Positions 1 through 12,198 of a stretch of DNA of 64,000 nucleotides are shown one piece after another. Position 1 is the first letter of the stretch. Each line of letters opens with the position of its first letter. Source of the stretch: Vigna angularis. Taxonomy: Eukaryota > Streptophyta > Magnoliopsida > Fabales > Fabaceae. A program made the translations under genes and the position numbers. The DNA lies in assembly GCF_016808095.1 (NCBI RefSeq), contig NC_068976.1, positions 17,447,663 through 17,511,662 on the forward strand, given 5' to 3'. A model generated the notes under the pieces. The model was not told the origin of the DNA, searched no databases, and saw only the letters and a list, made by a program, of their open reading frames with translations.

Positions 1-1
1 C

Positions 2-2001
2 TTCACCGGCGATGTGGCGTCGGATATCCAATTGGAGAGGATAAACGTGTATTACAATGAGGCTTCCGGCGGAAGGTATGTTCCGAGGGCTGTGTTGATG
101 GATTTGGAGCCAGGGACCATGGATAGCATCAGATCCAGCCCTTTCGGCAAGATCTTCCGCCCTGATAACTTCGTCTTTGGACAGTCCGGTGCCGGCAACA
201 ATTGGGCCAAGGGACACTACACCGAAGGTGCTGAGTTGATCGACTCTGTTCTTGATGTCGTTCGCAAAGAGGCCGAAAACTGTGACTGCTTGCAAGGTAT
301 CCACATTCCTCTTACACTTTCTTTTGTATATCAATGTAGATCTGTTACACCAATGTAAAGAATGCAGTTCAAAATTATAAAAAATCATGGAACTATGATA
401 AGATCTCGTAAAGTTTATTGGCTTTTTTTTTTAAATTCTATTAATTAGTTTTATGGATTACTTGTTTGTTAGAGATCACACACATGTAACATAGTTGCAA
501 ATGTAACATAGAATGTAGATCACTTTATAAGATAGCATTAGGTTTGATCATATTAGCCACAACACAGATATATGTATTTCCTGTCCCTGGTGTGATGAGT
601 GTTTTATTAGTTTGAGTATTGTCTTAAGATTGGACCAGCTATTTTTTGTTAACATGGATGAATGTGATACTGTGTTGTCGGTTTAATGTGTGTTGAATTT
701 CTTTTTGTTTTCTCAGGTTTTCAAGTGTGTCATTCGCTTGGAGGTGGGACGGGATCTGGCATGGGAACACTGTTGATATCGAAGATCAGGGAGGAGTATC
801 CGGACAGAATGATGCTCACTTTCTCTGTTTTTCCTTCTCCGAAGGTCTCTGACACGGTGGTGGAGCCCTACAATGCTACTTTATCCGTCCACCAACTGGT
901 GGAAAATGGAGATGAGTGCATGGTTCTTGACAATGAAGCACTCTATGACATTTGCTTCAGGACCTTAAAACTCACCACCCCTAGTTGTAAGTACTCCAGT
1001 CCTGCATAAATTTGAATTCCTGCATTCATTATTTGCACATTCACACATTCATCAACGTGGAACTGTCCTGGAATTGTGAAAAGGAAAAAGTTATCTGCAT
1101 TCTTTAGAATTCTCCTCCACAGAGAAATTTGTAGATCTTTGGTACCAGTACATTTTCAAAATTTTGATATACAAATTATAATACACCATCATATTTTATG
1201 TAAAAGGTAATATACAACAATGATTATCTTAATCAACCTTTAGTTACATATTCAAAATTTTAGTCATTCACTCTCTAAGTAATGATAACTTGATTAATTT
1301 AACTGTTTGCAATTGTAGTTGGTGATCTGAACCACCTGATATCTGCAACCATGAGTGGAGTGACCTGTTGCTTGAGGTTTCCTGGCCAACTGAACTCTGA
1401 TCTCAGGAAACTAGCTGTGAACTTGATCCCATTTCCACGTCTCCACTTCTTTATGGTGGGGTTTGCTCCTCTCACCTCACGTGGGTCTCAACAGTACGTC
1501 TCTCTCACTGTCCCTGAACTCACCCAACAAATGTGGGACGCCAAGAACATGATGTGTGCTGCCGATCCCCGCCATGGACGCTATTTGACAGCATCAGCAA
1601 TGTTCAGGGGAAAAATGAGCACCAAAGAGGTTGATGAGCAACTGATCAACGTGCAGAACAAGAACTCGTCATACTTTGTCGAGTGGATACCCAACAACGT
1701 GAAGTCAAGTGTGTGTGACATCCCTCCCAAGAACTTGAAGATGTCAAGCACTTTCATTGGTAACTCCACTTCAATTCAGGAAATGTTCAGAAGGGTGAGT
1801 GAGCAATTCACTGCAATGTACCGACGCAAGGCCTTCTTGCACTGGTACACAGGGGAAGGAATGGACGAAATGGAGTTTACTGAGGCAGAGAGCAACATGA
1901 ACGATTTGGTGGCAGAGTACCAACAATATCAGGATGCAACAGTTGATGAAGATGATGACTATGAAGAGGGTGAGGGTGAAGAGGATCATAATTTCGAATA
2001 G
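2..2001 (+). CDS. TUB: Beta-tubulin, 5' end missing, three exons in view
   Basis: Beta subunit of the tubulin heterodimer, the GTP-binding building block of microtubules. Exons are 2-296, 717-986 and 1319-2001, joined by GT-AG introns after the CLQG and TTPSF codons, the conserved intron positions of plant beta-tubulins. They sum to 416 codons, so about 33 N-terminal residues, including the MREI start, lie off the left edge. Visible landmarks are YYNEASGG and [20 protein letters not shown] in exon 1, the GTP-binding T-loop [10 protein letters not shown] in exon 2, and the [20 protein letters not shown] stretch in exon 3. The tail after QDATVDED is acidic and ends in NFE before TAG. An AATAAG-like poly(A) signal lies near 2155. 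The gene faces the next one tail to tail. The isotype cannot be told from this sequence. Confidence 0.96.
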
Positions 2002-3832
2002 TAAGGATTGATCATTACTATAAACTCATTAAGCCTCTTCCTTTTCTTTACTTCTGCACTTGCTGTGTTAGTCGTGTTATTCCTTACTTTTTATATGTGC
2101 CTTGTAGACCATATTGTTCATTGTTCATTGTTCTATACTTAATCCAAGTGCATGAATAAGAAAAAGTTTTTTTGTCTACAATTTCGTATTCATTTGGTAT
2201 GAGTTCGCCCAAAAAAATAACAAAATTATATGATAATACGTTATTACATGTTAATAAATCTTTTATACCAAATATATATGAATTATCCTTTTATATTTAT
2301 ATTGTATTACTCGTTTTGACTCTTTCTATGCTCCTCACCCTTTTGTTTGAGTCTTTCCATTCTTAGCAAAACAATTCATTTATATCTTCTAATTATAATT
2401 TTTGGAGGATATTTTTATAATTTTTACGATTAAAAAAATGATAGAAATGAAAATATTATAAAAAATATAACCTGTAATAAATGAAAGTTACTAATCAATG
2501 ACCAAGGTAGAAGATATTAAAGTTTTCTTACTGATATATAAAAAAAAGTAAAGAACTCAAAATAAACAATAAAAATTATTTTTTTCACGTGTGTTTATAA
2601 CGTGTAATTGATATATGTTTCTTAAAGTAATATTTTACTTACTGCTTGAGTTACAAAAGTACAAAAAATGTGATGATATTTCAAAAAAACATAAAAAACA
2701 TTAGTGTGGACTTGAAAAGTGTCAGTAATATTTGTTCAAATAAAAATACTAGATCTATTCATTAAGATGGAGTAATATTGTTAGAAATGTTAAATAATTG
2801 TTTTAGATTTGTCTGAAGTTAGTTAATATAAATGTCCGGTGACACCAATTTTACCTTTTTTTATTAAACTCCTTAATTATGAAGATAGGAGGATTGAAAA
2901 ATTCAATTTTAAAAAGTAATAGTCTACCACTATTATTTTAATTAAACAGCACATGACAATTTTTTTCTTAAAAGACGGAATGTTATACCTTCCTATTAAT
3001 CCTCTAGAAAGTATTCAATGAAAAATGAATACATTTAATATCTTGGAAATGTAAAATACATAGGATTGGTAAGATGTAAGAAGATTTAGAAAATTATGTA
3101 CTTTAAATGCTAACATTTGGTAATGCACAAGCAGTGATCACTAAGATATTAGGAAATATGATAACAAAATAATTATTTATAGTCTGAATATCAACTGATG
3201 ATAACAGTATAAGGTATAAATGACTTGATAATTAGTATATGCTATATGCTTCATAAAATAATTGCACAAAAAAATTGGGGATGTACACTTTTTCTATAAA
3301 GAGAGACAATTATTCAGGTCCATGCACAATTATACACATTTCATCATTCAAGTCATAGTTCAAAACTTATTCCTTTGACCTAAAACATATCAGAAAGTGA
3401 TAAAAAAATGTTAGTTAATAAATTAATTATAATTGCCAAAAGAATCACTAGAGAAAGTACTGAAATTCTATTGGCAAAATCAGAGACCTTTTTTTCTTAA
3501 ACAAGCAATCAAATGCCTAAAAAACTTCATAAGTATTATAATTGATGAACAAAATATCATTATATTCAAGTTTTAAATTTCACTAAAAAAAATGAAATAG
3601 ACAAAAAATCATAAATATCTCTATCTATATATATTTATATTTATGTACATTCTGCAAATACTCTACGTCCAGTATGGAAGACAAAATTGCATCATTCACG
3701 TTTAGAATATATTAGGCAATCTTTCCCCGCATTCCATGTAAGTGATTTTCCTCTTTCAAAAAACAATAGTTCTCCTGTTCTGTCAAATTCAACACAGCTT
3801 TCTACTTTGAAACTACCTAATGTGAAAAAAAA
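2002..3832. other. Intergenic, tail to tail; tubulin 3' UTR then AT-rich spacer
   Basis: The tubulin 3' UTR probably runs to about 2170, with an AATAAG-like signal near 2155. The rest is AT-rich and holds no ORF with family features. The right end, below about 3832, is the 3' flank of the minus-strand gene that follows. I see no RNA gene or clear transposon here. Confidence 0.6.
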
Positions 3833-6458
3833 TCAAAATGGAACTGCATATGGCAGCGCATACACATCAACCTCAGGGAAGTATTCTGCACGAGGCCACA
3901 TAGAACTTGAAAGCTTGAAGACATCAGAATCACACTTCTGTTTCTTTGAGGCAGGCGGTTTTGCCTCTGCTTCCGAACTAAATAACCAACCTTCATCTAA
4001 TGACTCAAATCCATCATACATTAGTGGAGGAATAAGTAACAGAGACTTGTACAAAGATTCCACTCTCTTACTACCATCATCAACTGCTTTAACCATTTCC
4101 ATAGCATCACCAACTACTTTATCTATGTCCATGGCATCAACTGCTTTATCTGTGACCATGGCATCATCAACAGCAATGTCTGCGACCACAGCATCCCCAT
4201 GAACAATGTTCTGCAACGCTTCATGTTCAGAATCAGGTTTTTCAGGGACCCGTTTGGGCTTGGCAAGACATTTCGACTGATGATAGCTTCCTGGAGTATT
4301 TTTAGTCACCAAAACCTCTCCATGAACCAAATTCTGCACCGCTTTGCCATGTCTAGCAGCAGAGTTTCCATTAACCCGTTTGGGTAATGTCTGAGGATCA
4401 TTTTGAAGGGTGGAACTTTTAGCACCAGTAGAATCTCCATGAATAGAATTGTGTATCACTTTGCCAGAGTTACTAAGAACCTGTTTGGGTTCTTTCAACT
4501 GAAGACATTGTGATTTTCCAAGAATACCATTGGGCACTGCAGTCCTGAGAGACTGTGACTGACGCTCACTTCCAACTGTGTTTTTTACCACTACACAATC
4601 TCCATGAACAGAATTCTGCATTGCATTGCCATGTCTAGAAACAGAGTTTCCAAGAGAACCCCGTTTGAACTCTGTCGTCCTGAGAGACAGTGACTGACTA
4701 TCATTTCCAATCGTATCTTTAACCACCACAACATCAGGACGAACTGAACTGTGTACAGATTTGGGGTGTCTAGAATCCAAGTTTCCAACAACCCGTTTGG
4801 GCTCTGAAGTCCTGAGATATTGTGACTGACTGTCACTTCCAACAGTACTCTTAGTGACCACTGCATTTCCACTAAAAGAACTCTGCAACACTTTGTCACT
4901 GCTGGAATCAGATTTTCCAATAGACCCTTTGGGACCTGTGTTAGTGACACATTTTGACTGATGCTCAGTAGCAAGACCAGTTTTATTTAAGGGATGTTCA
5001 CTATCCCCCACATTTCCTGAAGAAGACCTCACATTAAATTTTGATTTGGAATTCAATTCTTCAGGATCACTGTGCTTTCTTAGAGGGAGTCGGATTTTAA
5101 TGGCAGGTCCTGTTTCATACAAAAGCAAAAATTAGACTTAAACACAAATTACCCAATCAAACCAATAAACAATGAAGTGATCACTTCAAAGCTTCCTCAC
5201 CATTTTCATGGGTTGCTTGTGGGGAGCCCCTTTTCCTCTTACTGCTTTGAGTACTGTCAGACAAGCAGCAAGGCTCCCGAGAAGTAACAGGTTGTTCAAG
5301 TTCCTCTGTAATTCCACTCCTCTCAAGTAGTTCATTGTCACAGACTTCACCCTTTTGCAACTTCCCATCTGCTTTGGTTTCCTTAATATCGTTAATGAGC
5401 TTGAACTTCTTGTCATCGTCACTGCCATTAATAGCTGCAGTTGTTCCTTCTTTATGTTTCCTTTCTTTCTTCTCTTTCCTTATCTCTTTCTTCTCCTCCT
5501 TCGCCCTCTTCTTCTCCTTCTTGATTCTCTTCTTCTCTATCTTTTCTCTCCTCTTCTTCTCTATCTCCTCTCGGAGCTTTAGGCACCAGAATAACATTTT
5601 CAAATAGAGGATAGGGAAGAAGTCCAAAGAAACAAACATGCTATGCAAGCATTTCAATCTTGTTTCACCATGCAATTGCAATAACTAAACTATCTCATAT
5701 TTTGTACAGATCTTTTGGAAGTCAAGAACAATAGTTTCAGCCATTACAAGAACTATTTTATATTTTATATCCTTTACAAATCTTAAGACAGTAGCAGTCC
5801 ACAAGACACGCATTACTAAAAGAGGCTCAGACTAGCTCCATCACACAAGATCCAACGTCTATCCATGAATGAGATCGTTTAGAATTACCTAATCACCCAC
5901 TAATCTATACATAACAGGATCTCACATCTTCATCCTAACTAAATAAACCTAACATGCAGTAATATGTATATAAAAAACCCGTCCAAGATTTGAATCCCAC
6001 ATTTAGAATTGCGAAAAATTATTAGTTTATACTAAATAAAAATTTCATTAACCCCAACCCAAAGATTAAAATAATTTACTAGTCAGTTGAGAGAACTGCA
6101 TGCTTTTAGAAATCCTTTGGTAAATCCCACCAAATATATTATGTTAAAAAATGTCATTGTTTATAGTTATCCAAAAGAAAACCCTGGAACCATTTCTCCA
6201 CATTCACTTATAAAAATCAACCTATCCCCGCCCAAAAAACAAAAACACGTTCTAGGGTTCGATCAAAACATCCAAAGATCCAAAGAGGGGGACAATCTCA
6301 TCCCGCAGTTCTATCCAGAAAATCAATTTGGAACAACATGCAGAGTTGAGCGCACAAACGCAAAAACGAAACGGCTCAACACAAACCTTAATCGATTCGA
6401 TCAAGGCCTCGCTACGTGCACCATAACCTGGAGGGGGGAAAGGGAAACACCGAGACAT
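3833..6458 (-). CDS. Lys/Glu-rich plant protein of unknown function with internal repeats
   Basis: Three exons give about 574 residues: 6387-6458 (24 codons, MSRCFPFPPPGY then SEALIESIK), 5201-5576 and 3833-5109. The introns are GT-AG and phases join cleanly (SIK to LREEIEKK; HENG to PAIKIRLPLRKH). The N-terminal MSRCFPFPPPGY motif and the C-terminal WPRAEYFPEVD to YALPYAVPF motif mark a plant-specific family often named Myb-like protein X in databases. I recall no tested function. Exon 2 is a highly charged Lys/Glu/Arg helix or coiled-coil region, followed by a possible nuclear localisation signal (KRKRG). The middle of exon 3 is made of about six imperfect units of 40-45 residues (core QSQSLRT, PKR, GN, NSVHGD, VVVKNTVGS). 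Protein structure predictions would probably call that part disordered. The start is the first ATG after a TATA box, with a leader of about 200 nt. Confidence 0.85.
4020..4990 (-). repeat. Protein-level tandem repeats within exon 3
   Basis: About six degenerate units of roughly 120-135 nt encode variants of the pattern QSQSLRT - PKR - GN - SRHGKAVQN - VHGD - VVVKNTVGS. A shorter reiteration (AMVTDKAVD, AMDIDKVVGD, AMEMVKAVDD) sits at the C-terminal end of the array. The units differ in length and spacing, as expected for old internal duplications under weak constraint. Confidence 0.75.
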
Positions 6459-6634
6459 CTTCGGTTAAAATAAAAGCTTTATATGGATGGTTGTGAGTGT
6501 TTGTGTTTTGACCAAATCGTTCAGCTACAGAAGCGAATCGAGGTTCGTTTTCAAGAAAAGAGGAGAAGAGAAAATCAGGAAAGGAGTAATCTCTCTCTAA
6601 CAGGCGGCTAGGGCCAAAGGGCTCCACAAAGATG

Positions 6635-6643
6635 AAACCCTAA
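6635..6643 (+). promoter_or_regulatory. Telo-box (AAACCCTAA) in the 5' leader
   Basis: The motif AAACCCTAA lies about 180 nt upstream of the ATG of the minus-strand Lys-rich gene, close to the transcription start predicted from its TATA box. Telo-boxes are common in promoters of plant housekeeping and translation-related genes. Confidence 0.45.
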
Positions 6644-6690
6644 TTCTGAATCGCGCAAGCCAAATGAAACAAAAGAAGGGGAAAGGGTTG

Positions 6691-6699
6691 TATTTATAG
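6691..6699 (-). promoter_or_regulatory. TATA box of the Lys-rich protein gene
   Basis: On the minus strand the sequence reads CTATAAATAC, a near-perfect plant TATA box. A start about 30 nt downstream, near 6660, gives a leader of about 200 nt before the ATG at 6458. Confidence 0.6.
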
Positions 6700-8242
6700 C
6701 CAGAGAAACCGACTTTCAGTACCACACGGTTTCGTGATGTCTACGCGACCACGCGTATTGCTCCTTTTACGATATTACCCTCTCCGCATATCAATTTCAA
6801 AGGTGTAAAATTAATTGGATTAAAATTAATCACGCTTATCTTATTATTATATATTATTTATCCATTGTTTATGTTAAAGATATTGCCTAATGTATCTAAA
6901 ATCTTTATTTTATTATTTTCAATTCAGAAAATATGTTTGTATTTATTTTAAAGACTAATATGTTTACGAATAATATATTATTATTAACGTTGGAGATCTC
7001 ATACAAAAACAATACAAACCTCATTTTTATTTTTATTATGTTTAATTAAATAAATATGCTTTATATTTATTTTAGAAACAAATATGTTTGTGAAAATATA
7101 TTATGATTAAATTAATCAAATAATTCATTAAATGTCAAAATAAACTCCATTTGTATAAAAGGATAATGATAATTGATTTACTAAATATATAATATTTTAA
7201 AGATTATTATTACCATTTTTATAATTATGTTCATTATAATGCATATATATTATAACTTGAATTGGTTAATGAATTGAGATAAATATATTGAAAATTATTT
7301 TTTGTTTTTATTTCTTTTAAGATACTTTCTTGTTTATATAATATAAAATTGAGAAGGGGTGAGTATATTTATCTTCTGAGGGCAAAGACAAGACATGCTC
7401 TATAAAAATAATTTGATTTTGATCAAAAATAAAGTCATTAAAAGATTAAATTATTATAAAAGATTAAAATATTTTTATATAAGCCAGATAAAATTAGGAA
7501 AATTCAAAATAATTGAGTTACACAGTAAGATTTTTATCTAAATTTATATAATCACAAAATAATTATATACTCAATAGAATCTTTGTTTAAGGATGAGTGG
7601 ATTCCAACTTATTTTTCCATGAAAAAAAAATATAAATCACAACTTTAGACTTTAAATTTAACTTTCGACTTCAGATTTTACTAAGAAAATGAATAAGAGA
7701 ATGAAGTAAGAAAAAAAAATAGAAAAAATAGAAGAAAGTAAATAATATGATTTGACCAATACGACTTAAAAATTATATTTTTTCTTCAAAGTGCAGGGAG
7801 GAGTGATTTCCCTTTCTCCATCCAACATCGTGCAGCTTTTATTCCCAACCTGCCGAGGGCGCACGACGACCACCGAGGGCGACGGTATGTGACTCGACGG
7901 CAAACGGTTCAAAAGAAGGAAACTAACCAGTGTGGGGGCAGCAGCAAAACAAGAGTGGAACATAATAAGTGAGTTTTCTACACTCTAGCACGCACACCAA
8001 ACCACTTGTCAGTTGCTTTGACCGAGTTCAAAGATTCTACATAGCAACTGTCATGAGTTTTATTTTTTTAATTCGATATATCAATGCTAAGTAAAAATTG
8101 CACACCTCTTACTTAGCTCTCCATCCTTTTTTCACAGTAATCTCAATGGCATTTATAACTCCCGTAAGATCTGCTACAAAGGTTGTCTCTGATAATGTAA
8201 TTATTTTCTACCTTTAATAGATTTATTTGAATTTATATGTAG

Positions 8243-10375
8243 ATGGGTCACCATGGTCGTGCCACTGTGTTATGGAGCATGCTGCTGCAAGTGAGATCAC
8301 TGTGCTCCACTACTGCTAATGCCATCGCACGTTACGCGCGTAGCGGTCAGCTCGGTCATGCTCGCAAGGTGTTCGACGAAACGCCTCTCCCTCTCAGAAC
8401 CATCTCTTCGTGGAACACAATGGTCGCTGCGTACTTCGAAGCTCGCCAACCGCGCGAGGCCCTTTTCTTGTTCCAGAGAATGCCCCACAGAAATACCGTA
8501 TCTTGGAACGGTCTCATCTCAGGCCACATTAAGAACGGAATGCTGCTTGAGGCGCGCAGGGTATTTGATGCAATGCCCGATCGCAACGTTGTTTCGTGGA
8601 CTTCTATGGTCCGTGGCTACGTTCGAAACGGCCATGTTGCTGAAGCAGAACGACTCTTCTGGCAGATGCCCGACAAGAATGTGGTGTCGTGGACCGTTAT
8701 GCTCGGCGGGTTGCTGCAAGAGGCTCGTATTGAGGATGCGCGCAAGCTATTTGATATGATGCCTGAAAAGGATGTGGTAGCGGTTACCAACATGATTGGA
8801 GGGTATTGTGAGGAGGGTCGTTTGGACGAGGCTCGTGAGCTGTTTGATCAAATGCCGAGGAGGAATGTGGTTACTTGGACAACTATGGTTTCCGGGTATG
8901 CAAGGAATGGGAGAGTGGATGTTGCGAGGAAGCTTTTTGAAGTGATGCCGGAGAGGAATGACGTGTCCTGGACTGCTATGCTTATGGGTTATACTCATAG
9001 TGGGAGGATGAGAGAGGCTTCTAAGCTTTTTGACATGATTCCGGTGAAGCTGGTTGTTGATTGCAATGAGATGATCATGGGGTTTGGGCTTGCTGGCGAG
9101 GTGGATAAGTCAAGGCGTGTGTTTGAGGAAATGAAGGATAGGGATGATGGAACTTGGAGTGCCTTGATCAAGGTGTATGAGAGGAAAGGGTACGAGTTAG
9201 AAGCTTTGGGTTTGTTTAGGAGGATGCAGATAGAAGGGGTTGCGCTTAATTTCCCTTCATTAATTAGTGTTCTTTCTGTGTGTGCCAGCCTGGCCAGTCT
9301 TGACCATGGGAGGCAGGTGCATGCTCAATTGGTGAGATCTGAATTTGATCAGGATTTATATGTTGCCTCGGTCTTAATTACAATGTATGTTAAGTGTGGC
9401 GATCTTGTGAGAGCAAAACGTGTTTTTGACAGGTTTCCTTTGAAGGATGTTGTTATGTGGAACTCTATGATCACGGGTTATTCCCAGCATGGATTGGGGG
9501 ACGAAGCTTTGAATGTTTTTTATAACATGGGCTCCTCTGGAGTTCCACCAGATGATGTTACCTTCATCGGAGTTCTTTCAGCATGTAGCTATAGTGGCAA
9601 GGTGAAAGAAGGGCTTGAACTTTTTGAATCAATGAAATGCAAATATCAAGTGGAACCGGGAATTGAACACTATGCTTGCCTGGTTGATTTGCTAGGCCGA
9701 GCAGGCCAGGTTAATGATGCAATGAAACTAGTACAAAAGATGCCAATGGAACCTGATGCAATTGTTTGGGGTGCATTGTTGGGAGCATGCAGAACTCATA
9801 TGAATCTGGATTTGGCTGAAATTTCCGTTGATAAACTTGCACAGCTAGAACCTAAAAATGCTGGACCTTTAGTCTTGCTTTCAAATATGTATGCGTCCAG
9901 AGGAAGATGGAAAGATGTTGAAGTCCTTAGGAAGAAAATGAAGTCTAGGAGTTTTATGAAATTGCCTGGTTGTAGTTGGATTGAGGTGGAGAAAAAGGTA
10001 CATATGTTCACCGGGGGTGACAGCAAGGGCCACCCTGAGCAGCCTATTATCATGAAAATGTTGGAGAAGTTAGGTGGATTGTTGAGGGAAGCTGGGTATT
10101 GTCCTGATGGTAGCTTTGTCCTTCACGATGTGGATGAGGAAGAGAAGACACTTAGCTTGGGTTATCATAGTGAAAAGCTAGCTGTAGCATATGGAATTCT
10201 AAAAGTGCCGAAAGGAATGCAAATTAGAGTTATGAAAAATTTGCGGGTTTGTGGTGATTGCCATTCTGCAATTAAATTAATTGCAAAAGTTACTGGAAGG
10301 GAGATCATTTTGAGGGATGCTAATAGATTTCATCATTTCAAGGATGGTTACTGTTCTTGCAAGGACTATTGGTGA
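8243..10375 (+). CDS. PPR protein, PLS class with E, E+ and DYW domains
   Basis: Single-exon gene of 710 residues, predicted to act in mitochondria or plastids as a site-specific C-to-U RNA editing factor. From about residue 35, short 31-residue S-type repeats dominate (VVSWT-M--GY--NG...A--LF--MP-RN). Canonical P-L-S repeats follow to about residue 500, then E and E+ motifs to about 615. The C-terminal DYW deaminase carries HSE (642-644), the CGDCH zinc site (670-674) and the terminal HH-x6-CSCKDYW. The deaminase signature is therefore complete. The sequence matches my recollection of Arabidopsis At1g56690 almost throughout. A TAG triplet directly precedes the chosen ATG in frame, so no upstream extension is possible. 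The N-terminus is short but compatible with an organelle transit peptide. RNA targets are not predicted here. Confidence 0.95.
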   Translation: MGHHGRATVLWSMLLQVRSLCSTTANAIARYARSGQLGHARKVFDETPLPLRTISSWNTMVAAYFEARQPREALFLFQRMPHRNTVSWNGLISGHIKNGMLLEARRVFDAMPDRNVVSWTSMVRGYVRNGHVAEAERLFWQMPDKNVVSWTVMLGGLLQEARIEDARKLFDMMPEKDVVAVTNMIGGYCEEGRLDEARELFDQMPRRNVVTWTTMVSGYARNGRVDVARKLFEVMPERNDVSWTAMLMGYTHSGRMREASKLFDMIPVKLVVDCNEMIMGFGLAGEVDKSRRVFEEMKDRDDGTWSALIKVYERKGYELEALGLFRRMQIEGVALNFPSLISVLSVCASLASLDHGRQVHAQLVRSEFDQDLYVASVLITMYVKCGDLVRAKRVFDRFPLKDVVMWNSMITGYSQHGLGDEALNVFYNMGSSGVPPDDVTFIGVLSACSYSGKVKEGLELFESMKCKYQVEPGIEHYACLVDLLGRAGQVNDAMKLVQKMPMEPDAIVWGALLGACRTHMNLDLAEISVDKLAQLEPKNAGPLVLLSNMYASRGRWKDVEVLRKKMKSRSFMKLPGCSWIEVEKKVHMFTGGDSKGHPEQPIIMKMLEKLGGLLREAGYCPDGSFVLHDVDEEEKTLSLGYHSEKLAVAYGILKVPKGMQIRVMKNLRVCGDCHSAIKLIAKVTGREIILRDANRFHHFKDGYCSCKDYW

Positions 10376-12198
10376 TTCCTTGAAGCTCATATGACCTAAG
10401 ATTTGAAGTTATTGGAATAGAGGGTGGCTCTGCCCGAGTTTGATGGACTTGTATACCATGTGCTTTGGTGGTCAGTATTTTACAACTTGCTAGTGTGACA
10501 TACATAAGTGAGTATTATGGTTAAGGTACGTTGGGTTCTATGATGGGTATGTTGTTCTATTTTTTTTATTGGAATATGTTTAAGGAATCAAAATTGAACT
10601 ACTACAGAACTAACCGGATAATTAGGTTGAGAAACCTCCACTTTCTCCCTACCCACTCCAGGGGCTGATTGTTTGAGAAATGAATGACAGTGATTGAATT
10701 CATACTTTTTGTTCTTTCCTCATGTTTTATATTATTGCTAATTACTTTATATTCTGAAAAAGTAATTATTTCTCTAATTTACAACCAAATTTGAGTAGAC
10801 ACTTTCTTCATTAACATTTGAACAGGTTACAACTTATGCTTGTCTTTTCTTTCAGCTTTTTTTGAATTGATAGGAAATATTTCCTATTTACATTTATTGT
10901 AAGTCCTTATATTTTATTTCTGACTCCAAGAAGTTTTGCTCAATTTGTTAGTAATAATAGTCATTGGTGTTTATCTTGGTACCTGTGTGGTTCTGATATC
11001 GGTGTTTCTATTGGAAATCGCATGGCCAAGGGAAGATTTATTGACACTACTCGCTTCTGTTTATTTATTGACATTATGTACTGTTTGTAATCTGTTGTAG
11101 TAATTTCAGTTCTTGAGCTAACTGGTTATCAATTAGATAAATTTCCACCCAAAGTGTCACTTTGTTGGAATTGACATCTTAACTGGCAAAAAAGCTTGAG
11201 GATATTGTGTCATCTTCCCATAATTGTGATGTATGTATGGAGTGTCTTTTCGATTTGGGTTTTACCTTTTTAATTAGGCCACTAATATGTTTATTATGGT
11301 ATGATTTATGTGTTTTTGTGGTTACAACAGGTTCCTCATTCAATTGTACTGATTACTAGCTCATCAATATATCTGATGATGGATTTGTAATATTTCAATT
11401 ACACTGATCTGTTACTCCTTCCCCTTTTCTATTAATATCCCAAAGTGATTTTTTATGTGATGTAAATAAAGTTGTTTTGGTAGGTGAAATGGTTATTTGA
11501 TTTTCTTTGATTGCATGTTTAGATTATTTTATTTCATGATCAAATTTCTTAAAAGGTGCTAACTCAGACCAAATGATTAAAATAGCCAAATCTATGGTTG
11601 ATGCATATTTAATTAATAAACTATATATGATTGAAATTTCATCTTTATCATATCCATGTATGGTTTTTGGTTTCATTTTTCGCATTCTATCCCGATATGG
11701 TGTGGTTAATATAGTTATACAATTGGTTATTAATGTTTGTTACCCTTTCATTGAATATGTTAGGTGAGTCTGCTGACTAAGAATGATGGTACTAAGAATC
11801 AAAAGTATGAATGAATTGGAAGCTCGTAAAAATTAAGATCCATTACATTATTGTTTTTGAGTGAAGATATGCTGCCTAAAATATGAAAGTGGTGAAGCTG
11901 TTTTGATCCTGCAGAGTAACCTTTGAGGTTAGAGATATTAACAAGAAGTGGTTCTGATTCTACTGCATATTGATGGTTTTTAACTGATGGAAAACATTTT
12001 GGTGGAATAGTCTAACTCTGGAACAGTTCATAGATTTGTTGTATGATTCTTACAGCATTCAAACAGTTAACTGTTTAATTCTTTAGCTGTAAATTATTAA
12101 ACTATGAGCAGAATAAAATCAAACAGTTGCTGCTTATGGAGACTTTGGATTGGAAATTTGATGTTTACACTGATCAATGGTGTCTCTCTTTTTCACAG
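10376..12198. other. PPR gene 3' flank, no gene recognised
   Basis: The first few hundred bases are probably 3' UTR. The rest is moderately AT-rich and lacks recognisable coding signal. It leads into the acceptor-like CACAG before the PSI1-like relic and may contain remains of that gene's upstream intron. Confidence 0.5.

Larger units (their letters stand above)
6459..8242. other. Intergenic between divergent genes
   Basis: The left part is the 5' leader and promoter of the minus-strand gene, with a TATA box at 6691-6699. The right part should hold the promoter of the PPR gene, but I see no strong TATA box close to its ATG. A GC-richer stretch at 7795-7935 has an open frame on the minus strand without any recognisable motif; I do not call it a gene. 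Confidence 0.55.

Noticed and set aside
5335..5607. Plus-strand Phe/Leu/Ser-rich ORFs resembling membrane proteins
   Set aside because: They are the antisense of the Lys/Glu-rich exon of the minus-strand gene.
7766..7963. 65-codon minus-strand ORF in a GC-richer patch
   Set aside because: No motif, no splice partner and no promoter signal; the composition alone explains the open frame.
8297..8998. Several ORFs in other frames over the PPR gene
   Set aside because: The 710-codon PPR frame with full family motifs occupies this DNA; the others are shadows.
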